Shown: positions 25,858 through 38,318, counted from the first letter of the stretch. The stretch: DNA of 64,000 nt from Bacilli bacterium (GCA_900772415.1 CAAHEC010000058.1:1-64000), one strand, 5' to 3'. Program-made: numbers and translations. The notes: generated by a model from the letters alone, not told the origin.

Positions 25858-26958
25858 ATGGTTAAAAGTTGCTACATACATATTCCTTTTTGTAAGAGTA
25901 TATGCTCATATTGTGACTTTTGTAAAAATTATTATAATGAATTAATTGTTTCACAATATTTGAATAACCTAGAAAAAGAAATAAAGATAAATTATAAAAG
26001 AGAAGTGTTAAACACATTATATATAGGCGGAGGAACTCCTAGTGGACTTTCTTATAATAACTTAAATAAACTTTTTAATATTTTTAAAATATTTAAACTA
26101 AATAATAATTATGAATATACGTTTGAATGTAATTATGAGGATATAAATGAAGATTTGCTTGTTATTTTAAAAAATAACGGAGTAAATAGAATAAGTATAG
26201 GAATTCAAACCTTTAATGAAAAGTTCTCTAAAGTGTTAAATAGGAAAATAGATAAAAAGGAAATGTTAAAGAAGATAAATTTAACAAAAAAATTTTTTTC
26301 TAATATAAATATTGATTTAATGTATGCTATACCAGGAGAAGGGATAAGAGAATTAAAAAAAGACTTAGAAATAATTAAAATGCTTAATGTATCCCATATT
26401 AGTACGTATGCTCTTATTTTAGAGAAACATACTAATATTAAATTAACTAATGAAAAAGAAGTAAGTGATAGTACACAAAATCAAATGTATTACACAATAG
26501 TAAATTTTTTAAAAAAACTTGGCTATAAACATTACGAAATAAGTAACTTTTCAAAAGAAGGATATGAATCAAAACATAATTTAGCTTATTGGAATAATAT
26601 TAATTACTATGGTTTTGGAGCAGGTGCATCAGGTTTTTTAGGTAAAAAAAGATATGATAATACAAAAAGTATTTTTAATTATAATAAGGGGATAACAAAG
26701 ATATATGAGGAATATATGAAAAAGAGTAAGCTGATTAAAGATGAAATTATGCTTGGCCTTAGAAAAATTGAGGGTATTAATGTTTTAAATTTTGAAAAAA
26801 AATATCATTTGCATATAAATGAAATCTTTGACGTTTCTTATTTGATAAATAATAAATTTCTTATTTTTAAGAATAACTATTTATTTATACCAGAAAAATA
26901 TTTATTTGTTTCAAATGAAATTATTTTAAAATTGCTTGATACTTATATCTTGAACTAA
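25858..26958 (+). CDS. hemW: HemW-like radical SAM protein (coproporphyrinogen III oxidase-like)
   Basis: The 366-residue protein has the radical SAM cluster motif CKSICSYCDFC (about 12-22), GGGTPS, the HemW-type segment RISIGIQTF, and HNLAYWNN. The family HemW is a heme chaperone related to HemN, but it lacks the complete coproporphyrinogen oxidase residues. Linkage to lepA is conserved across Firmicutes. The start is ATG 25858, 2 bases after the HTH gene stop. It ends with a HemN_C-like helical tail. Confidence 0.9.
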   Translation: MVKSCYIHIPFCKSICSYCDFCKNYYNELIVSQYLNNLEKEIKINYKREVLNTLYIGGGTPSGLSYNNLNKLFNIFKIFKLNNNYEYTFECNYEDINEDLLVILKNNGVNRISIGIQTFNEKFSKVLNRKIDKKEMLKKINLTKKFFSNINIDLMYAIPGEGIRELKKDLEIIKMLNVSHISTYALILEKHTNIKLTNEKEVSDSTQNQMYYTIVNFLKKLGYKHYEISNFSKEGYESKHNLAYWNNINYYGFGAGASGFLGKKRYDNTKSIFNYNKGITKIYEEYMKKSKLIKDEIMLGLRKIEGINVLNFEKKYHLHINEIFDVSYLINNKFLIFKNNYLFIPEKYLFVSNEIILKLLDTYILN

Positions 26959-27003
26959 ATAAAAAAATAATGTATAATACTAACTATAATACGGAGGTGC
27001 ATA

Positions 27004-27381
27004 ATGGATCAAAATACTAATTTGGGACAAGAAGAAGTTATAGAAGAGTTAAATGTAAACTCTGATATAAAAGAAGAAAAAGAACATGATATAATTGACG
27101 ATAATGAAGATGAAAAAGTAAAAGAAGATATTCCAACGAGTTTAGTTGATGAAAAAGAAAATGATAATATATCAACTAATGATATGGATAATGAAGAAAA
27201 AGATAAAGAAAATAGTTTAGATTCTGCTAATGATTATGAAACCGTAAATGAAAGTATAAGTGAAAAAAAGAAAAATAAGACTCCAATAATTATATTACTA
27301 TCAATTCTTTTACTTTTAGATTTAGCTGCTCTAGTTATATATATTATAGGTATTGATAAGGTGGTTAGTTTTATAAAATAA
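27004..27381 (+). CDS. Acidic hypothetical protein with C-terminal membrane helix
   Basis: The 125-residue protein has a very acidic Glu/Asp/Asn-rich first 90 residues and then a single hydrophobic helix (about 97-120). That gives a soluble acidic domain with a tail anchor. A strong AGGAGGTGC-like site precedes the ATG. No family is recognised. It lies alone between hemW and hrcA and ends in a good terminator. Confidence 0.6.
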   Translation: MDQNTNLGQEEVIEELNVNSDIKEEKEHDIIDDNEDEKVKEDIPTSLVDEKENDNISTNDMDNEEKDKENSLDSANDYETVNESISEKKKNKTPIIILLSILLLLDLAALVIYIIGIDKVVSFIK

Positions 27382-27406
27382 TCAAGCTTTTTGCTTGATT
27401 TTTTTT
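27380..27406 (+). terminator. Rho-independent terminator
   Basis: AATCAAGC (27380-27387) pairs with GCTTGATT (27393-27400), followed by T residues. Confidence 0.9.
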
Positions 27407-27441
27407 TGAATTTTAAAGAACACAAAAAATTTTAAAAAATA

Positions 27442-27468
27442 TTAGCACTCATGTATTGACATTGCTAA
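27442..27468 (+). promoter_or_regulatory. CIRCE-like operator of the hrcA-dnaK operon
   Basis: TTAGCACTC (27442-27450), a 9-base spacer and CATTGCTAA (27460-27468) fit the CIRCE consensus (TTAGCACTC-N9-GAGTGCTAA), except for two changes in the right arm. HrcA, encoded directly downstream, is the known ligand. It overlaps the promoter -35. Confidence 0.85.
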
Positions 27469-27484
27469 AATTACATATTATAAT
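27456..27484 (+). promoter_or_regulatory. hrcA operon promoter
   Basis: TTGACA (27456-27461) lies inside the CIRCE element, a 17-base spacer separates it from TATAAT (27479-27484). HrcA binding would block polymerase. Confidence 0.85.
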
Positions 27485-27516
27485 ACTGTTAGACTACAAA
27501 AAAGAAGGTGATTTAT

Positions 27517-28506
27517 TTGCTGAACGAAAGAAAAAAAGAGCTTCTTAAACTTATAGTAGAGGAATATATTAAATCCGCAACGCCTATTGGTTCTAGTGGA
27601 CTATGTGACAGACTTAAATGTTCATCTGCAACTATAAGAAACGAAATGGCGTCTTTAGAAGATATGGGATACTTAGAAAAAACTCATACGTCATCTGGTA
27701 GGGTTCCTAGTGAAAAAGGATATCGTTATTATGTAGATAATTTAATGGTATCTAATAAGATGACTGATGAAGAGGTTCTAAAGCTTCAAACCATCTTTGA
27801 TAATAAACAGTTAGTATTATCCGATGTTATTACAAGAAGTATGGAAATTATATCAGAAATAACCAATTGTACATCAGTAGTATTAGGATCATCATCTAAA
27901 GACAACAAATTAAAAGAAGTTGATGCTGTTCCTTTTAGTGATAACAAAGTAATTGCTATTGTTATAACGGATAAAGGACATGTTGAGCATAAAGAACTTA
28001 ACGTGGATGGAGATGTATCACCTAATGAAGTAAAAAAAGTAGTTGAATTAATTAATAAACTTCTTATTGGAACACCACTTGATGAGGTTTCATCTAAACT
28101 GGAATTTGAGATAAAACCAATAATTGGAAATTATGTTAAATATCATGAATCTTTATATCAAGCTTTTTATAACGCATTTAATGAGTTTTCCTATAAAAGT
28201 CATATGCATATGACTGGTAGGACTAAATTACTTGATTATAGAGAATTTGATGATATTTCAAAAGTAAAAGAATTATTAAATAAGTTTGATGATGATAACA
28301 TGATAAAGAAAATAGAAGCTGATGATAAGGATATAAACGTATACATTGGCCATGAAAGTAATTTTGATGATGATGTATCTATTATCAAAACAAAATATGC
28401 TGTTAATGGAGCTGAGGGTACGATTGCAATAGTAGGACCAAAGAGAATGGACTATGAGAAGGTTGTATCATTACTTGACTTTATAAAACATAACATAGAA
28501 AGGTAG
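27517..28506 (+). CDS. hrcA: Heat-inducible transcription repressor HrcA
   Basis: The 329-residue protein has an N-terminal winged helix (ELLKLIVEEYIKSATPIGS, CSSATIRNEMASLEDMGYLEK, HTSSGRVPSEKGYRYYVDNL), the HrcA signature, and a ligand-binding domain. It represses the groE and dnaK operons through CIRCE. The start is TTG 27517 with AAGGTG at 27505-27510. The frame from GTG 27508 would place that RBS in the gene. It heads the hrcA-grpE-dnaK cluster and is autoregulated by the overlapping operator. Confidence 0.95.
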   Translation: MLNERKKELLKLIVEEYIKSATPIGSSGLCDRLKCSSATIRNEMASLEDMGYLEKTHTSSGRVPSEKGYRYYVDNLMVSNKMTDEEVLKLQTIFDNKQLVLSDVITRSMEIISEITNCTSVVLGSSSKDNKLKEVDAVPFSDNKVIAIVITDKGHVEHKELNVDGDVSPNEVKKVVELINKLLIGTPLDEVSSKLEFEIKPIIGNYVKYHESLYQAFYNAFNEFSYKSHMHMTGRTKLLDYREFDDISKVKELLNKFDDDNMIKKIEADDKDINVYIGHESNFDDDVSIIKTKYAVNGAEGTIAIVGPKRMDYEKVVSLLDFIKHNIER

Positions 28507-28509
28507 ATT

Positions 28510-29061
28510 ATGAACGCAAACGAAGACGATAAGAAAATGAAGAACGAAAAAAAACATAAAAAAGAAGATAAAGAAATACAAGAAGCAAAAGAAAAGGTTG
28601 AACTTACTAATGAAGAAGTAATAGCTATGAATAAGAAGTTATCTGATGCTGAAGAAAAGTACTTAAGATGTCAAGCTGATTTAATTAATTATCGTAAAAG
28701 AAAAGATGAAGAAACGGAAAAAATGTTAAGGTACGCAAACGAAGGATTAATTCTTGAAATTTTACCTATTTTAGATAATTTTGAAAGAGCAACTAATATG
28801 AATGAAAACGTAAACATAGAAACAAAAAACTTCATAAATGGGATGAACATGGTTCATCAGGCCCTAGTTTCAGCTTTAAAAAAGTATGGTGTTAGTGAAA
28901 TAGAATGTTTAGGTAAGAAGTTTGATCCTACTTTAGAGCAAGCCGTTATGACTGCCGAAGAAAAGGATAAAGAAAGTGATATAGTTTTAGAAGTATATCA
29001 AAAAGGGTATATGTTAAAAGAAAAAATAATTAGACCAGCGATGGTTAAAGTAAATAAATAA
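28510..29061 (+). CDS. grpE: Nucleotide exchange factor GrpE
   Basis: The 183-residue protein has a charged N-terminal coiled coil (about 1-80) and the GrpE head, with ADLINYRKRKDEE, ILPILDNFERA and GVSEIECLGKKFDPTLEQAV. It resets DnaK by ADP release. Its start follows hrcA by 3 bases. Confidence 0.97.
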   Translation: MNANEDDKKMKNEKKHKKEDKEIQEAKEKVELTNEEVIAMNKKLSDAEEKYLRCQADLINYRKRKDEETEKMLRYANEGLILEILPILDNFERATNMNENVNIETKNFINGMNMVHQALVSALKKYGVSEIECLGKKFDPTLEQAVMTAEEKDKESDIVLEVYQKGYMLKEKIIRPAMVKVNK

Positions 29062-30897
<1,836 letters not shown>

Positions 30898-30908
30898 TAA
30901 ATAATAGT

Positions 30909-30942
30909 AGTAAAGTTCTAGCAGATAAAGCTAGAACTTTAT
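30909..30942 (+). terminator. Hairpin between dnaK and pepF
   Basis: AAAGTTCTAGC and GCTAGAACTTT form an 11-base-pair stem after dnaK. No good U run follows, so it may slow decay of the dnaK mRNA rather than fully terminate. Confidence 0.55.
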
Positions 30943-30964
30943 GCTTAAATAAAAAGGAGAGTCT

Positions 30965-32767
30965 ATGGCTAAAGAAGAAAAATTAAGAAGTGAGATTGAA
31001 GATAAGTATAAATGGGATTTATCAAAAATATATAAAGATGAAAAAGAGTGGCAAAAGGATTTTGATGATGCAAAAGAAGAAATATTAAAAGCTACTTCAT
31101 ATAAGAATAGCTTTCTAATTAATGGTAAAAAGCTTTATGAATATTTAAAATATGATGAAGTAGTATCAAGAAAATTAGAAAAAATATACTATTATGCACA
31201 TTTAAATCATGATGCTGATACTTTAAATGAAAAATATAAAATAATGACAAATAAGGTTTCTGATTTATTTACTAAATATAATGAACTATCTTCTTTTGTT
31301 GTTCCTGAAATATTAAAGTTGGATGAAAAAAAGTTAGCTTCATTTTATGAGGATGAAAAAAAGTTAGAAGATTATAGATTTAGTATTGAAAATATATATA
31401 GATTTAAAAATCATACTTTAGATGAAGAAAAGGAAAAGATGTTATCAAATCTTTCAAAGTGCTTATCTAATCCAGAAGAAACTTATGAAGCATTAACGGA
31501 TTCTGATTTTGAATATGATTATATTACTGATGAAAAAGGTAATAAAGTTAAGTTTAATGAAAGTAATTACTCATTATTTATAAAATCAAAAGATAGAAAC
31601 GTACGAAAAAAAGCTTTTGAGATGCTTCATAATAAGTATAAGAAATACATAAGAACAATAACATCTACTTATAAGGGTGAGGTAGAAACTAACGTTGTAT
31701 TAGCTAAAATAAGAAATTATGATAGTGCGATTAGCGCCTCTTTATATTCCGATAACGTATCACAAGATATTTATAACAACTTAATAAAAGTTGTTAATGA
31801 TAATATGGACGTGTTATACAAATACTATGATTTAAAAAAGGAAATACTTTCTCTTGATCGCCTTCACATGTATGATACTTATGTTGAAATAATAAATAAG
31901 GTAAGTAAAAAGTATACATTTGATGAAGCAAAAGAAATAGTAATGGAAGCATTAAGCGTTTTAGGAGATAAATACATAAAAAACTTAAAGAAAGCCTTTG
32001 ATGAAAAATGGATAGATATTTATCATAGCAAGGGTAAGAGATCAGGAGCATATTCATCAGGTAATTTTGATGTTAATCCATACGTTTTATTAAACTTTGA
32101 AGGAACGCTAGATGATGTATCAACGCTGGCCCATGAACTTGGACACTCTATGCATACATACTTATCTTGCAAAAATAACCCATATCAATATTCGTCATAT
32201 GAGATATTTGTAGCAGAAGTTGCATCTACCGTTAACGAGCTTTTACTTGCAAATTATATGCTTAAAAGCTCTAAGAATAAAGAAGAAAAACTAGCTATTA
32301 TAAATCATATTTTAGATTTATATAAAGCAACTTTATATAGGCAAACAATGTTTGCAGAATTTGAAAAAGAAACTCATAAATTAAGAGAAAAAGGAGAAGT
32401 TTTAACTAGTGATTTATTATCAAATATGTATTATGACTTAGTTAAAAAATACTTTGGACCTAATGTTTTATGTGACGACTTAATCAGGTATGAATGGGCT
32501 AGGATACCACATTTTTATTACAACTTTTACGTGTATAAATACGCAACTGGAATATCAGCAGCAAGTTATATTGTAGATGGTATATTAAACAATAGAGAAG
32601 GTGCACTTGAAAACTACATAAACTTCTTAAAAACAGGAGGCTCTATGTATCCTTTAGATGAATTAAAAATAGCGGGCGTCGATTTAAATAGCAAAACCGT
32701 TGTTTTATCAGCCATTAAGACTTTTGAGAGATATTTAAAGGAATTTAAAGACATATATAATAGTTAG
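30965..32767 (+). CDS. pepF: Oligoendopeptidase F (M3 zinc peptidase)
   Basis: The 600-residue protein has the M3 zinc site HELGHSMH (His390, Glu391, His394), with a downstream AEVASTVNE that supplies the third zinc ligand. The N-terminal helical domain is typical of PepF. It degrades peptides in the cytosol. Its location between dnaK and dnaJ is unusual, with AAGGAG right before the ATG and 14 bases to dnaJ, so it may be heat-induced. Confidence 0.95.
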   Translation: MAKEEKLRSEIEDKYKWDLSKIYKDEKEWQKDFDDAKEEILKATSYKNSFLINGKKLYEYLKYDEVVSRKLEKIYYYAHLNHDADTLNEKYKIMTNKVSDLFTKYNELSSFVVPEILKLDEKKLASFYEDEKKLEDYRFSIENIYRFKNHTLDEEKEKMLSNLSKCLSNPEETYEALTDSDFEYDYITDEKGNKVKFNESNYSLFIKSKDRNVRKKAFEMLHNKYKKYIRTITSTYKGEVETNVVLAKIRNYDSAISASLYSDNVSQDIYNNLIKVVNDNMDVLYKYYDLKKEILSLDRLHMYDTYVEIINKVSKKYTFDEAKEIVMEALSVLGDKYIKNLKKAFDEKWIDIYHSKGKRSGAYSSGNFDVNPYVLLNFEGTLDDVSTLAHELGHSMHTYLSCKNNPYQYSSYEIFVAEVASTVNELLLANYMLKSSKNKEEKLAIINHILDLYKATLYRQTMFAEFEKETHKLREKGEVLTSDLLSNMYYDLVKKYFGPNVLCDDLIRYEWARIPHFYYNFYVYKYATGISAASYIVDGILNNREGALENYINFLKTGGSMYPLDELKIAGVDLNSKTVVLSAIKTFERYLKEFKDIYNS

Positions 32768-32781
32768 GAGGTATAAGAAGA

Positions 32782-33921
32782 ATGAAGAAAGACTATTATG
32801 AGGTACTTGGTGTTTCTAAATCAGCTTCTGATGCCGAAATTAAAAGCGCGTTTAGAAAGTTAGCTAAGAAATATCATCCAGATGTTTCTAAGGAAAAAGA
32901 CGCAGCAGAAAAATTCAAGGAAGTACAAGAAGCATACTCAGTATTATCAGATAAAGAAAAAAGAGATAAATATGATAGGTTTGGTCATGCCGCTTTTGAT
33001 CAAAACGGAGGCTTTAAAGGAGCTAGTGGGTTCTCTGGATTCGAAGACTTTGATGCATCAGATATATTTAAAGATATATTTGGAGCAGGCTTTGGCTTTG
33101 GAGGAGATTCATCATTCTTTGGAGGCGGAAGAACATCAAATGCCACAAGAAAAACAAAGGGTCCAGATATTAACGTAATATTTGAGATGGATTTTATAGA
33201 GGCAGCGTTTGGAACTTCTACAACGGTTTCATTAAACATTGATGATAAATGTCCAGACTGTGATGGAAAAGGTGGAACTGGCATTAAGACTTGTCCAGAT
33301 TGTAAAGGAACGGGATATATAAAAGAACAACAAAGAAGTATTTTAGGAGCATTTATTACGCAAAGACCTTGTCCTACTTGCGGTGGGGCAGGAGAAACGT
33401 ACACAAATAAATGTACAACTTGCCGCGGAACAGGTAAAAAGAAAGTTAAGAAAAACATCATAGTAAACGTTCCAGCAGGAGTTGATACCGGTGACCACTT
33501 AAGAGTAGCAGGTAAAGGTCCAGCAGGAGAAAATGGTGGTCCAGCAGGAGACGTTTATATTGAAATAAAAGTAAAAGAACATCCAATATTTAAAAGAGAT
33601 GATAATGATTTATTCGTAACTTTGCCACTTACTATTACAGAAGCAGCCTTAGGATGTAAAAAAGAGGTTCCAATCCTTGATGGTAACGTAATATTAACGG
33701 TTCCTCAGGGCAGTCAATCAGGAGAAAGACAAAGGTTAAAGGGAAAAGGACTTAAATCTCCTTCAAGACGTGGTACTGGAGATTTATACGTTATATTAAA
33801 AGTTATAACTCCAACCAAGTTAGATAGAAAACAAAAGAAATTATTAGAAGAATTAGCTCAAACTGATTTAAAAACTTCTGATTTTTCTACTTTTGATAAA
33901 TTTGTTAAGAAAAATGGATAG
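32782..33921 (+). CDS. dnaJ: Chaperone DnaJ (type I HSP40)
   Basis: The 379-residue protein has an N-terminal J domain with HPD (32-34) and a Gly/Phe-rich region. Four CxxCxGxG zinc repeats ([32 protein letters not shown]) and the C-terminal substrate domains complete it. It delivers clients to DnaK and stimulates its ATPase. AGGAGGT lies well placed before ATG 32782. Confidence 0.98.
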   Translation: MKKDYYEVLGVSKSASDAEIKSAFRKLAKKYHPDVSKEKDAAEKFKEVQEAYSVLSDKEKRDKYDRFGHAAFDQNGGFKGASGFSGFEDFDASDIFKDIFGAGFGFGGDSSFFGGGRTSNATRKTKGPDINVIFEMDFIEAAFGTSTTVSLNIDDKCPDCDGKGGTGIKTCPDCKGTGYIKEQQRSILGAFITQRPCPTCGGAGETYTNKCTTCRGTGKKKVKKNIIVNVPAGVDTGDHLRVAGKGPAGENGGPAGDVYIEIKVKEHPIFKRDDNDLFVTLPLTITEAALGCKKEVPILDGNVILTVPQGSQSGERQRLKGKGLKSPSRRGTGDLYVILKVITPTKLDRKQKKLLEELAQTDLKTSDFSTFDKFVKKNG

Positions 33922-33942
33922 TAATGTACTATCCATTTTATT
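33912..33942 (+). terminator. Rho-independent terminator after dnaJ
   Basis: AAATGGATAGTA pairs with TACTATCCATTT (33927-33938), followed by a weak T run. Confidence 0.75.
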
Positions 33943-33970
33943 TGACTTATTTCTAAACAAATGGTATTAT
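33942..33970 (+). promoter_or_regulatory. Promoter of the sigma-70 gene
   Basis: TTGACT (33942-33947), 17 bases, TATTAT (33965-33970). Confidence 0.7.
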
Positions 33971-33992
33971 ACCTTGAAAAAGGTGATATAGT

Positions 33993-35645
33993 ATGAGTTT
34001 AAATGAAAAGTATTTAGATAAAATTGATAAATTTATAAGTAATAATAGCACGAAAAATCCATATTTATTTTTATTTAGTTTATGTAATAACATAGATATG
34101 TTAAAGATAGATAATATAAGCTATTACACAGAATATTTATTAAAAAATAAAAAAGTGAATAGTTTATTAGAAGAACTTACGGTTGATTATAAAATAGATG
34201 TAACTAATGTTTCAGAACGGTATAAAACAAGTTCTGTTTTATTATTGTTGGAATCGTATTGTAGTAATAATGACATTGAGTTGATTAATAAAGAAGTAGA
34301 AAAACAAATAGATATTCAATTAGATGATTCATTTAAAATGTATTTAAAAGAAATAGGGCAAATTCCATTATTAAATGCTGCAGAAGAAAAAGAATTATTT
34401 GATAGATTAAGATGTGGTGATTTTGCTGTAAAAAATAAAATAATAGAATCTAATTTGAGATTAGTGGTTTCTATTGTTAAAATGTATATAGGAAAAGGTT
34501 TACCGATTAATGATTTAGTTCAAGAAGGTAATTTAGGATTAATGAAAGCCGTGGATAAATATGATATTACTTTAGGCTTTAAATTTTCAACTTACGCCAC
34601 ATGGTGGATAAGGCAGTCGATAACTCGCGCTATTGCAAATCAAGGAAGAACGATTAGAATACCAGTACACAAAAACGAGAAATTAAATAAATACAAAAAA
34701 AATGTGTCTAATTTAACTTTTGAGTTGGGTAGAATTCCAACAGATTCTGAGGTTCTTGAACGTTTAAATGGTATTAGTAAAGATGAACTAGAGGAATTAA
34801 AATTTTTAGATAATGATATAATATCTCTTGAACTGCCTCTTGGAGAAGAAGATTTTACTCTTAAAGATGTAATAGAAGATTGTTCTAACGAAAAAACAGA
34901 GGATTATGTTTTAAATAAATTAACTAAAAAAGAATTGATTAGATGTTTGAATGGTCTAGAAGAAAGAGAAAGAGATATTATATTGTTAAGATTTGGCTTT
35001 TTAGGTGAACCTCAAAAATTAGAACAAATTGGTGCAAAATACAAAATAACAAGAGAAAGAGTAAGGCAAATTGAATCCAGGGCTTTAAGAAAGTTAAAAA
35101 TTGCAAACGAAAAATCATCAACAATAAATAAACAAAATTTATTTAATGTAGATCACAAATTATTAATTGAATTCCAAAATTGCAATAATTTAAAAAAATT
35201 TGAAAAAAACTCTGATATTGTAAAATTTAGCAATGGAAGTTCTATGAGCTTTTGGTTTTATAAAAATGTATTGCCCTCTATAAATAGTTATTCATTTTTA
35301 AGTACTATTAATAAGCAATATGTAAAATATTTAGCAATAAAAGATAAAGAAGAAAATAAAATTTTAATTGATGATGAAGTAAAATTAAATGATGACTTTT
35401 ATAGGCAGTTTAAAACCTCAAAGAATATTGTTAATAAAATTATAAACTCTAACTTTTGCAGTAAAGAAATTGAACTTATAATAAAGTTGAACTCTAATGA
35501 TAATATATATAATGTGCAGGCTGATGAGTGCGTCACATATGAATATTTGGTATCAAGAATTAAATTTTTTGTAGATAATTATTTTAGATTAAAATATACT
35601 GATTTTGAAAATAGAAATACCAAACAAAAGAAAATGATAAAATAA
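33993..35645 (+). CDS. RNA polymerase sigma factor, sigma-70 family, with C-terminal extension
   Basis: The 550-residue protein has sigma regions 1.2 (SFKMYLKEIGQIPLLNAAEE), 2 (NLRLVVSIVKMYIGKGL, DLVQEGNLGLMKAVDKYD, FSTYATWWIRQSITRAI), 3 and 4 (LEQIGAKYKITRERVRQIES). All match primary sigma (RpoD). Region 4 ends near residue 370, where RpoD proteins normally stop; here about 180 further residues of unknown type follow. The first 110 residues are also unusual. It could be the housekeeping sigma or a group 2 paralogue. The window has no other candidate RpoD. It lies alone with its own promoter. Confidence 0.85.
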   Translation: MSLNEKYLDKIDKFISNNSTKNPYLFLFSLCNNIDMLKIDNISYYTEYLLKNKKVNSLLEELTVDYKIDVTNVSERYKTSSVLLLLESYCSNNDIELINKEVEKQIDIQLDDSFKMYLKEIGQIPLLNAAEEKELFDRLRCGDFAVKNKIIESNLRLVVSIVKMYIGKGLPINDLVQEGNLGLMKAVDKYDITLGFKFSTYATWWIRQSITRAIANQGRTIRIPVHKNEKLNKYKKNVSNLTFELGRIPTDSEVLERLNGISKDELEELKFLDNDIISLELPLGEEDFTLKDVIEDCSNEKTEDYVLNKLTKKELIRCLNGLEERERDIILLRFGFLGEPQKLEQIGAKYKITRERVRQIESRALRKLKIANEKSSTINKQNLFNVDHKLLIEFQNCNNLKKFEKNSDIVKFSNGSSMSFWFYKNVLPSINSYSFLSTINKQYVKYLAIKDKEENKILIDDEVKLNDDFYRQFKTSKNIVNKIINSNFCSKEIELIIKLNSNDNIYNVQADECVTYEYLVSRIKFFVDNYFRLKYTDFENRNTKQKKMIK

Positions 35646-35673
35646 AAAGATAATTGAAGTTATCTTTTTTTAT
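35644..35673 (+). terminator. Rho-independent terminator
   Basis: AAAAAGATAA (35644-35653) pairs with TTATCTTTTT (35660-35669), followed by T. Confidence 0.85.
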
Positions 35674-35722
35674 TTGTGAAAAAAAATGGTATAATAATAA
35701 ATATAAAAGTAGGTGAAAAATC

Positions 35723-38032
35723 ATGAAACAAATTGTTGGATTAACATCAAGTGAGGTAGAAAAAAGAAAAAATAAAGGTCTTATTAATTATGACACAACA
35801 ACTCCTAGTAAGAGTATAAAGCAAATAATATTTGAAAATGCTTTTACATTATTTAATTTTATTAATATCATATTAGCAGTTTTGATTATTTTAGTTGGTT
35901 CATATAGAAACTTACTTTTTTTAGGTGTTGTATTATGTAACACTTTAATAAGTTCAATTCAAGAAATAAGAGCTAAAAAAACAGTTGACAAACTATCCAT
36001 TATTGCATCAAGTAAAGCAAAAGTAATAAGAGATGGTATAAAAAAAGAAATACATATTAATGAAGTTGTTATAGATGATGTTATTATGTATGAGCTAGGA
36101 AATCAAATTATAGCGGATTCAAGAATCATAGAGGGAAGTTGTGAAGTTAATGAATCGTTTATAACGGGAGAGGCAAAAACTATATATAAAAAAGAAGGTG
36201 ATGTACTTTTATCTGGGAGCTTTATAGTAAGTGGAATGGTGTACTCAAAAGTCATTCATGTCGGGATAGATAATTATACGTCTGTTATTTCTCATGACGC
36301 TAAGATAATGAATAAAGAAATAAATTCCCAAATAATGAAATCTTTAAATAAAATAGTAAAATATATTTCTGTAGCCTTAATTCCTATAGGAATATTACTT
36401 TTGTTAAAACAATTCTCTCTTCCTTCAAATTCTACTCAAAACGCGGTTGTTTCCGTAGTTGCTGCTTTAATAGGAATGATTCCAGAAGGTCTTATATTAC
36501 TTGTATCAACGGTTCTTGCTATTAGTGTTTTGAAACTCTCTAAATATAATGTTTTGGTTCAAGATCTATATTCTATAGAAACACTTGCTAGAGTAGATAC
36601 TTTGTGTTTAGATAAAACAGGTACGATAACTGAAGGAAAAATGCATGTTTATGATGTTGTTTTAGCAGGTAATCATAAAATGGACGAGATAGATTCTGCA
36701 ATGGAAGCTATATCTACCAATTTAAATGATAATAACCCTACGTTTATTGCTATAAATGAAAAATATGGAAATAATTCACCTTTAAAAGCTATTAAAACCA
36801 TTCCTTTTTCTTCAGAAAAAAAATGTTCTTCAGTTATTTTTGATGATTACAGTATAACTATTGGAGCTCCTGAGTTTATTTTGCAAGAAAATGAAAATAA
36901 ATACAAAGATCAAATTAATGAATTATCAAAGGAAAATAGAGTTTTAGCACTTATAAAAACTGTAAATAAAAAAATAGATGTTTTAGGTTTCATTTTAATA
37001 AGAGATAAAATAAAAGCTGATGCTCAAAGTACATTAGATTTTTTTATGAATAACGATGTTGAATTAAAAATCATATCTGGGGATAATCCCAATACTGTGG
37101 CATCGGTTGCAAAATCCGTTGGTATAAAAATCAAGGGCGTATATGATACAAGAAATATCAGTGAAACAACTGATATTAATAGTGTTGTTGAGGAAAATAA
37201 TATATTTGGTCGTGTAAAACCAGAAGAAAAAAGGCTTTTAATTAGAGCCTTAAAAAGTAATGGACATGTTGTTGCAATGACAGGTGATGGCGTAAACGAT
37301 GTTTTAGCTTTAAAGGAATCGGACTGTGGAATTGCAATGAATTCCTTATCTGATGCTGCAAGAAATGTTTCAGAATTGGTATTATTAGATTCAAACTTTG
37401 AAGCAATGCCTAAAATTGTAAAAGAAGGAAGACAAGCTATAAATAATATTGAAAGATCAGCAACACTATTTTTATCTAAGACAATTTATGCTTCTCTTTT
37501 AGCAATATTATTCCTATTTGTTAATTATAAGTACCCATTTTGGCCTATACAGATGACTTTAATTAATAGTCTAACAATTGGTATTCCTGCCTTTATTTTA
37601 GCTCTTGAAAAGAATAACGAAAGAGTAAAAGGAAAATTTTTAGTAAACGTAATAAGTAAATCTATACCAAGTGGTATTACAACAGTTATAAATATTTTGA
37701 TATTAGTTTTTTTAGCCAATATATTTAATATTAGTGAAGAACAAATTTCAACTTGTGCAGTTATTATAACTGGTTATACAGCAATTCTTTTAATATATAG
37801 AATAAGTAAACCTCTTAATTTACTTCGCAAAATTTTGCTATTTTCCTTGATCACCATATTTTCTTTAGCACTTATAACACCAATCGGAAGAGAAGTCTTT
37901 TATCTCGAAATTTTAAGTCCTAATTCCTTATTGATTCTTTTACCTCTTATGTATTTATCAACTAGATTATTTGTATTTTTAAGTAGAATTTTAAATATAA
38001 TAATAAAGAGAAAAGCAAGTTGGTTTATATAA
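35723..38032 (+). CDS. P-type cation-transporting ATPase
   Basis: The 769-residue protein has the actuator motif TGEA, the IPEGL segment in transmembrane helix 4, DKTGTITEG with Asp297 phosphorylated, and GDGVNDVLALKESD near residue 525. It has about ten membrane helices. The PEGL core resembles P2-type (Ca or related cation) pumps, but the ion cannot be read safely. It is not part of an evident operon: terminators lie before it and a T-box/metG unit follows. Confidence 0.88.
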   Translation: MKQIVGLTSSEVEKRKNKGLINYDTTTPSKSIKQIIFENAFTLFNFINIILAVLIILVGSYRNLLFLGVVLCNTLISSIQEIRAKKTVDKLSIIASSKAKVIRDGIKKEIHINEVVIDDVIMYELGNQIIADSRIIEGSCEVNESFITGEAKTIYKKEGDVLLSGSFIVSGMVYSKVIHVGIDNYTSVISHDAKIMNKEINSQIMKSLNKIVKYISVALIPIGILLLLKQFSLPSNSTQNAVVSVVAALIGMIPEGLILLVSTVLAISVLKLSKYNVLVQDLYSIETLARVDTLCLDKTGTITEGKMHVYDVVLAGNHKMDEIDSAMEAISTNLNDNNPTFIAINEKYGNNSPLKAIKTIPFSSEKKCSSVIFDDYSITIGAPEFILQENENKYKDQINELSKENRVLALIKTVNKKIDVLGFILIRDKIKADAQSTLDFFMNNDVELKIISGDNPNTVASVAKSVGIKIKGVYDTRNISETTDINSVVEENNIFGRVKPEEKRLLIRALKSNGHVVAMTGDGVNDVLALKESDCGIAMNSLSDAARNVSELVLLDSNFEAMPKIVKEGRQAINNIERSATLFLSKTIYASLLAILFLFVNYKYPFWPIQMTLINSLTIGIPAFILALEKNNERVKGKFLVNVISKSIPSGITTVINILILVFLANIFNISEEQISTCAVIITGYTAILLIYRISKPLNLLRKILLFSLITIFSLALITPIGREVFYLEILSPNSLLILLPLMYLSTRLFVFLSRILNIIIKRKASWFI

Positions 38033-38054
38033 TTAAGTAAATGTATTTAATGAT

Positions 38055-38083
38055 TTGAAATAAAATAAATAATGTGTTATAAT
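38055..38083 (+). promoter_or_regulatory. Promoter of the metG leader
   Basis: TTGAAA (38055-38060), 17 bases, TATAAT (38078-38083). Predicted start near 38090. Confidence 0.8.
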
Positions 38084-38089
38084 TTACTT

Positions 38090-38318
38090 GTTTTAAAGGC
38101 AATGAAGGAAAGAAAAAGGTAAAACTATTAATAAGAGAGTGCATAAATGGTGAAAGTGCGTAATAGATAATAACTATATAAATGGTTCTGGAGCTTTTTA
38201 ACTGAATAATTAGGTTAAAGCGGTAGCTACGTTATAGCATAAGAGCATATATATTTATATATGAATTAAGGTGGTACCGCGGTTATCAAATCGTCCTTTA
38301 TTAAAGGATGATTTTTTA
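38090..38318 (+). promoter_or_regulatory. T-box riboswitch (tRNA-Met) controlling metG
   Basis: The leader shows AGAGAGT...AATGGTGAA (38133-38155), the specifier ATG (38182-38184) followed by G, and the T-box AAGGTGGTACCGCGG (38268-38282). Its TGGT pairs with ACCA of tRNA-Met. A terminator TCGTCCTTT (38291-38299) with AAAGGATGA (38303-38311) and T residues ends it. Methionine starvation would raise metG. Confidence 0.9.
38291..38317 (+). terminator. T-box regulated terminator before metG
   Basis: A nine-pair stem is followed by T(38312-38317). Confidence 0.9.
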
